The notes under the pieces were generated by a model. It was not told the origin of the DNA and made no database searches. It saw only the letters and a program-made list of their open reading frames with translations. From CAJXNP01 sp050305935 (GTDB lineage: Bacteria; Bacteroidota; Bacteroidia; Cytophagales; Cyclobacteriaceae), in NCBI GenBank assembly GCA_050305935.1, contig JBNLGG010000008.1, forward strand, positions 44,824-108,823: a stretch of DNA of 64,000 nucleotides, written 5' to 3'. The position numbers were made by a program, and so were the translations under genes. Of this stretch, positions 51,591 to 60,711 are shown piece after piece (the stretch's first letter is position 1; every line of letters begins with the position of its first letter).

Positions 51591-53387
51591 ATGATACTTA
51601 ATACCATTGACTGGATCATTATTGGTGGTTTTTTCCTGATTGTACTTTCCATTGGGTGGGTCGCCTCCAGAACTGCCGGAAAGGATACAAGTGAATTCTT
51701 TTTAGGCGGCAGGTCCATGCCATGGTGGTTATTGGGTATCTCAATGGTTGCCTGCACTTTTTCAGCGGACACACCGAACCTGGTTACCGGAATGGTAAGG
51801 GAAGACGGCGTGGCCAAAAACTGGGCCTGGTGGGCTTTCCTGATTACAGGGATGGTGACCGTTTTTATCTATGCAAAGTTATGGCGGAGGTCAAAAGTTA
51901 TGACTGACCTGGAGTTTTATGAACTTAGATACGGAGGAAAAGCAGCTTCATTTTTAAGGGGATTTCGCGCTTTATACCTCGGGGTATTCTTTAACTGTTT
52001 GATAATGGGAAGTGTGACGCTGGCAGCTATAAAAATAGGATCAGTGATGTTGGGATTGCCTCCTTTGATGATCGTAGTGGGGGCATCCATAGGTGTAGTG
52101 ATCTATGCTTCACTGGGTGGTATAAAAGGAGTCATTTGGGCCGATTTTTTTCAATATGGCATTGCGATGTTTGGTGCGGTGCTGGCAGCTATTGTCGCCC
52201 TGGATCAACCTGAAGTTGGTGGATTGAAAAATTTATTAACGCATCCCAACGTGACAGAAAAATTGAATATCCTTCCGGACATCGGTAATCCGTCGGTACT
52301 CGTACCATTGTTTATTATTCCGATTGCCGTACAATGGTGGTCGGTGTGGTATCCCGGAGCGGAGCCGGGAGGAGGAGGTTATATTGCCCAGCGAATGCTT
52401 TCTGCCAAGGATGAAAAAAATGCGGTGGGAGCTACACTGCTTTTTAATTTCGCACACTATGCGCTTCGTCCCTGGCCATGGATCATTGTGGCGCTGGCTT
52501 CTCTTGTTATTTATCCCGATTTGGCCTCCATCAAAGCAGATTATCCCAATATTGACGACCAATATTTAGGGCATGATGTGGCGTACCCTGTGATGCTTAC
52601 CAAGCTTTCGGCAGGCTGGTTGGGTCTTGTGACGGCTTCCATCATCGCGGCGTACATGTCGACCATTGGCACCCACCTCAACTGGGGATCATCCTATGTG
52701 GTTAATGATTTTTACAAACGATTTGTAAAGCCGGGAGCATCGGAAAAGGAGCTGGTTACAATGGGTAGGATCACTACAGTCGTCCTGATGATTTTCGCGG
52801 GCGTTTTGTCGCTTACGATTCTGGAGGATGCTACCCAGGCCTTTGATATTTTATTGCTTTCAGGCGCTGGTTCCGGTGCTATCTATCTGTTGAGATGGTT
52901 TTGGTGGAGGATCAATGCCTGGACAGAAATTGTGGCTATGATCGTAGCTACCGTCACTGCATTTGCGCTGGTTTTATTAGTACCTAACGAATCATTTACG
53001 TCGGGAATTCTGGATGCATTTACCTTGAAATTATTGATCGCCGTGTCAATAACGACTGTTTCATGGATTGTAACCACATTAGTAACAAAACCAGAAAACT
53101 ACGAAACACTCATTCGCTTTTATAAAATCACACATCCGGGAGGCCCGGGATGGAGCAAAGTCAGAAACGAAGCGCAGGCAAGAAATGAGCCTATTGCCGA
53201 AAAGAAATGGGATGTTCCTCAGGGAATATTAAGTGTGTTTTTAGGATGTGTCGGTATTTACAGTGCGCTGTTTTCCATTGGGAATTTCATTTATGGAAAT
53301 GTGCTTACCGGCTTTTTTCTGTTGACCCTTTTTGGGATCGCCGTATTTATTCTGATCAAACTTTGGTCAAAAATGAATATGGAATGA
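51591..53387 (+). CDS. Sodium:solute symporter, SSS family
   Basis: The 598-residue membrane protein begins DWIIIGGFFLIVLSIGWVASR and contains GKDTSEFFLGGRSMPWWLLGISM, SADTPNLVTG and the GGIKGVIWADFFQYGI signature. About 13 helices are predicted. It lies 87 bases after nagB-PIG-L, so an amino sugar or chitin-derived substrate is plausible but not proven. Confidence 0.88.
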   Translation: MILNTIDWIIIGGFFLIVLSIGWVASRTAGKDTSEFFLGGRSMPWWLLGISMVACTFSADTPNLVTGMVREDGVAKNWAWWAFLITGMVTVFIYAKLWRRSKVMTDLEFYELRYGGKAASFLRGFRALYLGVFFNCLIMGSVTLAAIKIGSVMLGLPPLMIVVGASIGVVIYASLGGIKGVIWADFFQYGIAMFGAVLAAIVALDQPEVGGLKNLLTHPNVTEKLNILPDIGNPSVLVPLFIIPIAVQWWSVWYPGAEPGGGGYIAQRMLSAKDEKNAVGATLLFNFAHYALRPWPWIIVALASLVIYPDLASIKADYPNIDDQYLGHDVAYPVMLTKLSAGWLGLVTASIIAAYMSTIGTHLNWGSSYVVNDFYKRFVKPGASEKELVTMGRITTVVLMIFAGVLSLTILEDATQAFDILLLSGAGSGAIYLLRWFWWRINAWTEIVAMIVATVTAFALVLLVPNESFTSGILDAFTLKLLIAVSITTVSWIVTTLVTKPENYETLIRFYKITHPGGPGWSKVRNEAQARNEPIAEKKWDVPQGILSVFLGCVGIYSALFSIGNFIYGNVLTGFFLLTLFGIAVFILIKLWSKMNME

Positions 53388-53431
53388 TTTACCAGGGGAT
53401 GTGAAGGAAGGTGATAAAAATATTAATGGTA

Positions 53432-53445
53432 AATTGGCACCAATT
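53432..53445. promoter_or_regulatory. Inverted repeat upstream of the MarR gene
   Basis: AATTGG-CA-CCAATT lies 17 bases before the MarR start codon, beside a TATTTG element resembling the Bacteroidota -7 box. It may be an autoregulatory site, but its sequence differs from the palindrome after the gene. Confidence 0.4.
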
Positions 53446-53462
53446 ATTTGCTTTAGAGTAAG

Positions 53463-53936
53463 ATGGATTCCTTAGATATATTAGTGAGCATCAGGAAGAT
53501 CGTGCGCTCGCTCAACCTTGAATCAAAAAGCATCCAGAAAGAATTTGGCTTGAGCATTCCACAACTGCTATGTTTGAACCACCTGGAAAAGTCCCCCGGA
53601 CAACAGTCGAATCATAAAAATCTAATGGACCTTTTGTGCCTCAATTCCAGCACGGTGACAGGTATAGTCAATCGCCTGGAAAAGCGAGGATACGTTGCCA
53701 GGATAAGATCAGAAGGGGATCGTCGTGTTACAAATCTCATATTGACAGCTTCAGGAGCTAAATTGGTAAATGTAACCCCAAACGTACTGCATGAACGGCT
53801 GGCAGAAAAACTCAATACCCTGTCACAAGATGATCGGCAAATGGTTAAAAAAGCCCTTGAAATTATCACCTCTGCGATGGAAATCAGAAAGCTGGATGCG
53901 GCGCCGGTATTGACCAGCGATGAGATGGTCGATTAA
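53463..53936 (+). CDS. MarR-family regulator
   Basis: The 157-residue protein has a winged helix of MarR type: LMDLLCLNSSTVTGIVNRLEKRGYVARIRSEGDRRVTNLILT, where the last part is the wing. MarR proteins bind short palindromes and often respond to small aromatic or metabolite ligands. A perfect 16-bp palindrome lies 30 bases after its stop, at the head of the downstream carbamoyl-enzyme gene run, making that run its likely target. Confidence 0.9.
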   Translation: MDSLDILVSIRKIVRSLNLESKSIQKEFGLSIPQLLCLNHLEKSPGQQSNHKNLMDLLCLNSSTVTGIVNRLEKRGYVARIRSEGDRRVTNLILTASGAKLVNVTPNVLHERLAEKLNTLSQDDRQMVKKALEIITSAMEIRKLDAAPVLTSDEMVD

Positions 53937-53966
53937 AATACTTTCCAGATTGTCGGCCGGAAAAAT

Positions 53967-53982
53967 ATGTTCTATAGAACAT
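53967..53982. promoter_or_regulatory. Perfect palindrome, candidate MarR operator
   Basis: ATGTTCTATAGAACAT is a perfect 16-bp palindrome. It is followed within a few bases by TTACCTTTA, which resembles the TAnnTTTG -7 element, so a bound dimer would cover the promoter. It sits between the MarR gene and the eight-gene run. Confidence 0.65.
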
Positions 53983-54191
53983 TTTAATTACCTTTACAGA
54001 TATAAAAATTACCAACAAGTGAATTAAACATTTGGTACGTGGTTTATTTTATATGATCTGCTTGGTACTATCTACTCTAGTGAGAATAGAGTTTGATCCC
54101 TTCAGCGGTAGTACGAAAATCGACTGAGCATCATCATTAATAAGTCATTTGCGGGAGAATCCTGCAAGAAAAGAACATTTAACAATCGTTA

Positions 54192-54410
54192 ATGGGACGA
54201 AAAAATTACAACACTTACATCAAAAAATTAAAAGAAGAAAAGAAACGAAAAAAGAAAGAAGAAAAGCGTCAAAAAATGGAGGAAAGGAAAGAACAGGATA
54301 CAAATACCTCCTTCCAGGACATGATAGCCTATGTGGACGAATTTGGAAACATCGTCTCTGAACCACCAGAGGAAAATGAAGAAAAAAACAATTCAGAAGA
54401 TAAATCCTGA
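54192..54410 (+). CDS. Small highly charged coiled-coil protein with a DMIAYVDEFGNI motif
   Basis: The 72-residue product has a Lys/Glu-rich helix (KKLKEEKKRKKKEEKRQK) followed by QDMIAYVDEFGNIVSEPPEE. I recognise this C-terminal motif from short proteins that precede or are fused to cold-shock domains in Bacteroidota, but no cold-shock gene is present here. It is the first gene of the downstream run, 37 bases before the next likely start. Confidence 0.7.
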   Translation: MGRKNYNTYIKKLKEEKKRKKKEEKRQKMEERKEQDTNTSFQDMIAYVDEFGNIVSEPPEENEEKNNSEDKS

Positions 54411-54447
54411 TTGGAAACCATGCCCCTGGGGTTTCTCGCCAAAATTA

Positions 54448-54873
54448 ATGCAGACCGTTATTACTCTATTAATCATATTGTGTTGCCCGATCCTGTCATT
54501 TCCCAATGACGTGAAATTTATTCAGGAGGAGGAGATCACCCTGACCAGTGGCCATGTGCGACTGGATTGGGTATCTGAGGAAGGAGAGCGCTTTACCCTG
54601 GAACAGGCTACGAGTGGAAATTTTCAAGATGCGAGGGTCATTTATGAAGGCCCCGACAAAGCCAGTTTTATTTCAGGTTTAAAAAATGGCGTCTACTATT
54701 TCCGCATTAAATCTGATGGCGGTGACTGGTCTGACCAGGTAAAAGCCGTGGTTGAATACCAATCGCTGTCCCTGGCATTTTCCCTTTTTACGGTAGGTGC
54801 TGTCGTATTTATTTTTACCACCCTGGTCATCATCAGAGGCTCCCAAAAATATAAAACCGAATCTTCTTCCTAA
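54448..54873 (+). CDS. Membrane-anchored extracytoplasmic beta-sandwich-like protein
   Basis: The 141-residue form starting at 54448 has a signal peptide (MQTVITLLIILCCPILSFP) and a single fibronectin-III-like segment (VRLDWVSEEGERFTLEQA...GVYYFRIKSDGGDWSDQVKAVVEY). A C-terminal membrane helix (FSLFTVGAVVFIFTTLVII) and a short basic tail follow. A longer start at 54376 would overlap the previous gene by 35 bases and spoil the signal peptide. Its stop overlaps the start of the symporter gene (TAATG), suggesting a physical partnership. Confidence 0.7.
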   Translation: MQTVITLLIILCCPILSFPNDVKFIQEEEITLTSGHVRLDWVSEEGERFTLEQATSGNFQDARVIYEGPDKASFISGLKNGVYYFRIKSDGGDWSDQVKAVVEYQSLSLAFSLFTVGAVVFIFTTLVIIRGSQKYKTESSS

Positions 54874-56297
54874 TGGATCATCAAACATTTATTATATCAC
54901 CCCAGATAGGTTGGATACTATTGGCCGTTTTGAGCGGTCTTTGGATAATATTGGGTATTTATTGGGGTAGAAAGGCAAAAAACCTGGATGGTTTCATGCT
55001 GGCCGGACGTAATGTTGGCCTGGCCTTCGGCGCTGCTACTGCCATGGCTACCTGGGTCACGTCCAATACCACCATGCTGGCCCCACAGTTTGCCCTGGAA
55101 CTGGGTATATGGGGGATGATAGCATATTCTACGGCTTCATTCGGATTGTTTTTATTTGCACCATTAGCCAAAAGAATCAAACAGTTAATGCCAGCAGGGT
55201 ATACCAGTGGCGATTTTATTAGACTGAGATACGGAAGAGGCACCTGGTATTTATTTTTAGCAATCAGTATATTTTATGGCTTCACCTGGCTGGTTAGCAT
55301 GGGAATGGCAGGAGGAATTCTCATGTATGCCATTTCCGGGATTCCCTACCAAATTGGGATGACAGTCATTTTGGCCGTGTGTGTGACCTATACATTATTT
55401 GGTGGGCTGTATGCGGTGATTGGAACAGATTTTATTCAATCGTTGATCATTTTAGTCGGAATCGTCATCGTGGGGGTGGGTGTGATTTCTATGGTGGATT
55501 TTGAAACCATCCATACCGATGTATTGCGGGATCGCCCTATGTTGATCAACGCTTTGATGCCGGCGGCGATCATGGCGATTTTCAACAATTTATTATTTGG
55601 GCTTGGCGAAGTATTCCATAGCAACGTCTGGTGGAGCCGGGCATTTGCGATGCGTTCTAAAGTTGGCCAGAAGGCGTATACATTAGCTGGATTTTTCTGG
55701 CTTCCCGTACCTATTGCGGCTGGATTTATAGCGTTAACCAGCGGTTCACTGGGATTGAACATTACCAGCCCTGATATGGTAGGTCCCCTGGTAGCGGCGA
55801 ACGTTTTAGGTAAAACAGGCGCCATCGTCGTATTTGCGGTATTCTTTTGCTCGCTTGCTTCCAGCATTGATAGTTTGTTGGCAGCCACTTCGGATTTAAT
55901 TACAGAAGATATTTACAGAAAAATGGTTAATCCCAATGCCGGTGAAAAGCTGTTGCGAAAGGTTTCGGCGGGGATTATCATTGGGTTGGGTGTGCTAGCC
56001 TGGGCATTTTGCATGCCACGTATCGGAACACTCGCCACCGTCCTGTTTTTTGCAGGCCCAATGGTGGGAAGTACCATCTGGCCGATAGCCACCGGATTGT
56101 TTTGGGAAAAGGCCAATGCCAAAGGAGCCTTTTTAGGGATGCTATTGGGGAGCGTGATCGGCCTTGGAGCTTACTTCTACCTCGGTTGGTATACGGCTTC
56201 ACTTATCGGGGCATCCGTTTCCATGATTACAGTCATCGTCTGCACTTATGCTTTTCCAGAGAATTTTGACTGGAAGACATTGGATGAAAAACACTAA
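54873..56297 (+). CDS. Sodium:solute symporter, SSS family (carbamoyl cluster)
   Basis: The 474-residue transporter has about 13 helices. Landmarks are WGRKAKNLDGFMLAGRNVGLAFG, the early helix MATWVTSNTTMLAPQF, and GGLYAVIGTDFIQSLIILVG. It probably imports the substrate of the downstream enzymes with sodium. It is coupled to the beta-sandwich gene upstream and followed after 10 bases by a 40-residue membrane peptide. Confidence 0.88.
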   Translation: MDHQTFIISPQIGWILLAVLSGLWIILGIYWGRKAKNLDGFMLAGRNVGLAFGAATAMATWVTSNTTMLAPQFALELGIWGMIAYSTASFGLFLFAPLAKRIKQLMPAGYTSGDFIRLRYGRGTWYLFLAISIFYGFTWLVSMGMAGGILMYAISGIPYQIGMTVILAVCVTYTLFGGLYAVIGTDFIQSLIILVGIVIVGVGVISMVDFETIHTDVLRDRPMLINALMPAAIMAIFNNLLFGLGEVFHSNVWWSRAFAMRSKVGQKAYTLAGFFWLPVPIAAGFIALTSGSLGLNITSPDMVGPLVAANVLGKTGAIVVFAVFFCSLASSIDSLLAATSDLITEDIYRKMVNPNAGEKLLRKVSAGIIIGLGVLAWAFCMPRIGTLATVLFFAGPMVGSTIWPIATGLFWEKANAKGAFLGMLLGSVIGLGAYFYLGWYTASLIGASVSMITVIVCTYAFPENFDWKTLDEKH

Positions 56298-56307
56298 ATA
56301 AACCAAC

Positions 56308-56430
56308 ATGTATTTCTCAGAACTTTTCCTGAACATCATGATTAGCTTTTCGCTCGTGGCAATTTCCGCGTCGGCGGTAGCGCTTATTGTAATGGTCATC
56401 AAGGATATTAAATCCAAAGAGTTATGGTAA
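56308..56430 (+). CDS. 40-residue single-span membrane peptide
   Basis: The ATG at 56308 opens MYFSELFLNIMISFSLVAIS, followed by one long hydrophobic helix and the cytoplasmic tail KDIKSKELW. It starts 10 bases after the symporter stop and overlaps the transcarbamylase start by 7 bases, so it is very likely translated. Very short membrane peptides next to SSS transporters are known as accessory subunits in other systems; the same role is inferred here. Confidence 0.7.
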   Translation: MYFSELFLNIMISFSLVAISASAVALIVMVIKDIKSKELW

Positions 56431-57512
56431 ATGAAAAATTCACACACAGCAAAGAAAAACTGGACATTGATCCGCTGGAGTCAGGTGGATTGAATCCGGA
56501 CCCGGAACTGTTAATTAAGGAAGACTCCATTGACCTGGACATCCTTAAGAGACTGACAGGTCAAAGCGTGCTTTCGGTCAATCAGTTTGATAAAGAGCTG
56601 GTGCTGGAGGTGTGCAAGTTTGCAGCGCTGCTGCAAAGCACGGAAATCGCTGCCTGCCATCCGCTTGATGGCAAAATTATCATCACGGCCTTCTTTGAGG
56701 CAAGCACGCGAACGCGTCTTTCTTTTGAAAGCGCGGTGCTACGGCTTGATGGTAAAATCATTAGCATCCCGGAGGGGGGGTCCACTGGCCAGGCAAAGGG
56801 GGAGTCAATTTCTGATATCGGTGAAATGTTTAATGCCTACGGGGATTGCGTGGTCATGCGTCATACGGAGACCAGCGCCATCGATGAAATTATGCAAAAC
56901 CTTCGAATTCCATTGATCAATGCTGGAAATGGTACCGGGGAACATCCTACTCAGTCGCTGGCTGACTGGTTTGCCATTTTAAAATGGAAGCCAAAAATGA
57001 TGGGAAAAGTCAGCGAGGAGGAAAGAATTCATTTAGGGATACAGGGAACTCCCGGAAGCATGCGGGCGGTCAATAGCTTTTTGAGAATGTCCTTATTGTT
57101 TAAAGAGAATATAAAAAAGATATCGATCATTTCTGAAATGGCCGATCCATTGGGTGATGAGCTGACGGCAATGGTGGAGGAATCAGGTATTGAGGTGGAA
57201 ATAATGAATGACATCGAACAAGTAATAGGAAAGCTTGATGTCATCTACATGAATTCCATCGCTTTTCTGGGTGACAGCTACAAGACCCTGGATTCCCGGT
57301 TTAAGCTGGATGACACCTCCAAGCTCAAGAAAGGAGCGGTGGTATTGCATCCACTGGCCAGGCTGGATGAGCTTGACCCGATATTGGACGGAACGCACCA
57401 CAACCTCTATTTCACGCAGGCCCATGGGGCTGTTTACATCAGACAGGCGCTTTTTATCTCCATTTTAAACCGATTTGAAAAATTACCAAAGGAAAAAATT
57501 GTAATAAAATAA
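56424..57512 (+). CDS. Aspartate/ornithine transcarbamylase-family enzyme of unknown acceptor specificity
   Basis: The 362-residue protein has the carbamoyl-phosphate site of the family: STRTR at 94-98, K125 matching E. coli ATCase K84, R146 in MRH, and H174/Q177 in HPTQSLAD. R214 matches ATCase R167. The positions of R229 and Q231, which hold aspartate, are S278 and A280 in YMNSIA, and the HPLPR loop reads HPLAR (309-313). An extra ~45-residue N-terminal extension is present. It is thus a carbamoyltransferase for a different amine, and not pyrB. ATCase numbering is from memory. Confidence 0.85.
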   Translation: MVNEKFTHSKEKLDIDPLESGGLNPDPELLIKEDSIDLDILKRLTGQSVLSVNQFDKELVLEVCKFAALLQSTEIAACHPLDGKIIITAFFEASTRTRLSFESAVLRLDGKIISIPEGGSTGQAKGESISDIGEMFNAYGDCVVMRHTETSAIDEIMQNLRIPLINAGNGTGEHPTQSLADWFAILKWKPKMMGKVSEEERIHLGIQGTPGSMRAVNSFLRMSLLFKENIKKISIISEMADPLGDELTAMVEESGIEVEIMNDIEQVIGKLDVIYMNSIAFLGDSYKTLDSRFKLDDTSKLKKGAVVLHPLARLDELDPILDGTHHNLYFTQAHGAVYIRQALFISILNRFEKLPKEKIVIK

Positions 57513-59497
57513 TGTGCGGAATTACTGGATATTGGAAGCAGCGAGGCTTAGAGCCCGAAGCGAATACATACATTAAAAAAATGGCTAAAACCCTCTACCA
57601 TCGTGGTCCTGATGGTTATGGCTTTCACATGGATCAGGCCAATGGATTGGCAATGGGGCATGCCCGGCTGTCCATCATTGACCTGGAGACCGGCAGGCAG
57701 CCCCTTTTTAACGAGGACAAAAAGAATGTCCTGACGGTAAATGGTGAATTTTATGACTACAAGAAAATCAGGACAGACCTCCGCCTGGAGGGATGGGAGT
57801 TTCACACTAAAAGTGACAGCGAAATCGCGCTTCCCCTGTATGAAAAATACGGATTGGACTTTGTGCAGCATTTAAGGGGTGAATTTGCATTTGCCCTGTA
57901 TGATGGAAGCAAAAACCGTTTGATCCTGTTACGCGACCGTTTTGGGATAAAGCCCTTGTTCTATCATGTCAAAGATGGAAATGTATACTGGGGCTCGGAA
58001 ATAAAGTCATTATTTGCTCACCCGGATGTTCCAAGAGCATTTGATCATAAGGCCGTCCTTCACCAGTTGATGCACACCATGGTGCCCGGCACTAGCACCT
58101 TTAAAGATATCCATGCATTGCGGCCCGGCCACATGCTGATCATTCAGCGAAAGGGCGATCAATTGGAAATCCAGGATGAAAAGTATTGGGATATTGATTT
58201 CCCATTGGAAAGCGAGCGGGATAATTCAAAACCGGAAGAATATTATATCAGGCAAGTCCAGGAAAAGCTGACAGAAGCTGTAGCGCTCAGGTTAGAGGCT
58301 GACGTGCCAGTAGGATGCTACCTTTCGGGAGGCATCGATAGTTGTTCAATGCTTGGGTTGGCGTCTTCCATGCAGCAGTCTCCTGTTAAAGCCTACACCA
58401 TCAGTTTTGACAATAAGGCCTATGACGAGGCTCACATTGCGAAGGAAATGGCGGATAAGGTCAATGCAGACCAGGACCAGATCAAATTATCTGCTGCCGA
58501 ATTGTACGGGGAAAATTATGTAAAAACCATCTGGCATTCGGAACGAACGTTTTACAATACCCTGGGAGTAGCAAAATGGTGCATGAGTAAGCGGGTGAAT
58601 GAAAGCGGCTACCGCGTGGTAGTCACCGGTGAGGGATCGGATGAGCTGTTTGGCGGATATCCTTTTTTCAAGAGGGATATGTTTTTACATGGAGTTCATG
58701 ATGACAATCCCGGGGAGGTAGAGAATTACAAGCGAATGATGGAAGAATCGAATGAGCTTTTTAGAGGGGCCATTCTTTCTGAAGATCAGGTGAACCACGA
58801 AGATTTTGATAAGGTATGTGGCTTTACACCATCCTGGATACAGCCATGGATGCAAACGCTAGCGATTGCCAGACCTTTGTTGAAGGATGAGGTGTTGGAA
58901 GAGATAAAGGATTACGATCCGGTGTCAGCCATTGCGAAAAGCCTGGACAAAGAACAGATCGAAGGTCGGCATGCATTGGACAAGGTGCAATACACCTGGA
59001 TCAAGACCATGCTGGAATGCCAGATATTGAATTGGGGGGGGGACCGCGTGGACATGGCTAATTCCATGGAATCCCGGCCAGCATTTTTAGACCATCACGT
59101 AGCGGAGATGGCGAGGGAAATTCCTCCCCATTACCGGATAAAGGGAAATACGGAAAAATGGGTACTGCGCGAGGCTATGAAAAACATCCTGCCGGAAACA
59201 CTCTACAAAAGGGAAAAATTTGCTTTTATGGCTCCTCCGGGACACACGGAAGAGAAGAAAAAAATAGCCATTGAGCAGCTTATTGACACCTATATGAATG
59301 AAGAAAAAATTAAAGAGGTGGGGCTTTTTGATGTGAATCGGTTGATGGAATTTCTGGATGCATATAGAAATGATACTGATTCCGTATCGTTAGTAAGGAA
59401 GGATGCATTGCTAAACCATTTGTTAGGATTACATATTATTTATGATCAATTTCTGAAACAAGAAGTATGGGATTCCGAGTTAACTTCGAACGTCTAA
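57512..59497 (+). CDS. AsnB-type glutamine-dependent amidotransferase
   Basis: The 661-residue protein has the class II glutaminase domain with Cys2 (MCGITGYW), HRGPDGYGF, NGEFYDY and the LLRDRFGIKPLFY segment. The synthetase domain carries the PPi loop YLSGGIDSCS near residue 272 and VVTGEGSDELFGGYPFF. It would adenylate a carboxylate and amidate it with ammonia from glutamine. Its start shares a base with the transcarbamylase stop (TAATG). In this context it may amidate an intermediate other than aspartate. Confidence 0.9.
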   Translation: MCGITGYWKQRGLEPEANTYIKKMAKTLYHRGPDGYGFHMDQANGLAMGHARLSIIDLETGRQPLFNEDKKNVLTVNGEFYDYKKIRTDLRLEGWEFHTKSDSEIALPLYEKYGLDFVQHLRGEFAFALYDGSKNRLILLRDRFGIKPLFYHVKDGNVYWGSEIKSLFAHPDVPRAFDHKAVLHQLMHTMVPGTSTFKDIHALRPGHMLIIQRKGDQLEIQDEKYWDIDFPLESERDNSKPEEYYIRQVQEKLTEAVALRLEADVPVGCYLSGGIDSCSMLGLASSMQQSPVKAYTISFDNKAYDEAHIAKEMADKVNADQDQIKLSAAELYGENYVKTIWHSERTFYNTLGVAKWCMSKRVNESGYRVVVTGEGSDELFGGYPFFKRDMFLHGVHDDNPGEVENYKRMMEESNELFRGAILSEDQVNHEDFDKVCGFTPSWIQPWMQTLAIARPLLKDEVLEEIKDYDPVSAIAKSLDKEQIEGRHALDKVQYTWIKTMLECQILNWGGDRVDMANSMESRPAFLDHHVAEMAREIPPHYRIKGNTEKWVLREAMKNILPETLYKREKFAFMAPPGHTEEKKKIAIEQLIDTYMNEEKIKEVGLFDVNRLMEFLDAYRNDTDSVSLVRKDALLNHLLGLHIIYDQFLKQEVWDSELTSNV

Positions 59498-60711
59498 AAA
59501 AAAACATAAATGAGCTGGCTCAAATTGGCAAGTACGAGGATGGCGGAATCTACCGGATGGCATTTACCCCGGAGGAGGATGAAGCGAGGAAATGGCTTGT
59601 CAACAAATTAAAGAAAGAAGGGTTTACCGTTGAAATAGACGGTGCCTTAAATACGATAGGAAGACTGTCCAGCGACGCGAATAATGATAAACCTTCCATC
59701 GTCGTGGGATCGCATATTGATACTGTACCCAATGCCGGTGCCCTGGATGGAGCCCTGGGAGTGTTGATTGGAATGGAGTGCCTGACGCGGTTGAAAGAAG
59801 AAAACATCGATACCGAGTTTCCCATTGAGTTAGTAGCTTTTAGTGACGAAGAGGGTAGGTTTGGAGGTATGTTCGGATCAAGGGCATTCTCAGGCCAAAT
59901 CAATCCAGGCATTATTGAGCAGGCCCACGACCTGTACGGAAATTCACTATTCGAGGCATTGAAATCCCTGGATCATGATCCCTACCTGGCGCTGGAAGCT
60001 TCGCGAAAAAGAAGTTCCATCTGGTACTACCTGGAATTACACATCGAGCAGGGGCCGGTGCTTGACGCAGAGAACTTGTCAGTAGGCATTGTGACAGATA
60101 TTACGGGCCTTTTTAAGTGGCAGGTGCATTTGACGGGAGCATCTAATCATGCAGGCACCACACCCATGGAAATGCGGCGGGATGCCTTTATGGGACTGGC
60201 GGATTTCGCCCATGAAATTCCAAGGATCATTGCGGAAAACGGAAGCGATGGTTCAAGAATCACCATTGGCAACGTGACCTTATATCCCGGTTCCGCCAAT
60301 ACAATCCCCGGAATGGTGGAATTTAGCATTGATGCCAGGGATGTGAATACCGATGTGATGAAGGAATTGCAGGATGCATGTAGAAAAGCGCTGTCGGCCA
60401 TTGCCAGGAGGAGGGATTTGCTGTTTGATTTCGAAGAGGTAAGTTGGATCGATCCGGTGGAATGTGATGCCCGTATCAAAAAAAGCATTGAGACGCAAGC
60501 CAAAAAGCTGGACTTGAGCTATAAGATCATGCCAAGTGGGGCAGCCCACGATGCACAGATGATTTCCAGGATTTCGCCCATCGGAATGATCTTCGTACCA
60601 AGTAAGGGCGGTGTGAGCCACTCACCAAATGAATGGACAGACTGGCATCATATAGAAAGTGGTGCTAATTTAATGCTTCATACGATTATTGATTTAGCAA
60701 AAAACAGATGA
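59467..60711 (+). CDS. M20-family N-carbamoyl amino acid / allantoate amidohydrolase
   Basis: The 414-residue enzyme belongs to the AllC/HyuC group. Metal ligands are visible as H83 (GSHIDTV), D94 (LDGALG), E128-E129 (SDEEGRFGG), H192 (LHIEQGPVLD) and H385 (SHSPNEWT). The group removes the ureido group as ammonia and CO2 from allantoate or N-carbamoyl amino acids. The ATG overlaps the AsnB gene by 31 bases, the longest overlap in the run. Confidence 0.88.
   Translation: MGFRVNFERLKKNINELAQIGKYEDGGIYRMAFTPEEDEARKWLVNKLKKEGFTVEIDGALNTIGRLSSDANNDKPSIVVGSHIDTVPNAGALDGALGVLIGMECLTRLKEENIDTEFPIELVAFSDEEGRFGGMFGSRAFSGQINPGIIEQAHDLYGNSLFEALKSLDHDPYLALEASRKRSSIWYYLELHIEQGPVLDAENLSVGIVTDITGLFKWQVHLTGASNHAGTTPMEMRRDAFMGLADFAHEIPRIIAENGSDGSRITIGNVTLYPGSANTIPGMVEFSIDARDVNTDVMKELQDACRKALSAIARRRDLLFDFEEVSWIDPVECDARIKKSIETQAKKLDLSYKIMPSGAAHDAQMISRISPIGMIFVPSKGGVSHSPNEWTDWHHIESGANLMLHTIIDLAKNR

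Noticed and set aside
56424..57512. Annotation as pyrB (aspartate transcarbamylase)
   Set aside because: The aspartate-binding Arg/Gln pair and the HPLPR loop are altered, and the gene sits with amidohydrolases and a symporter rather than pyrimidine genes.
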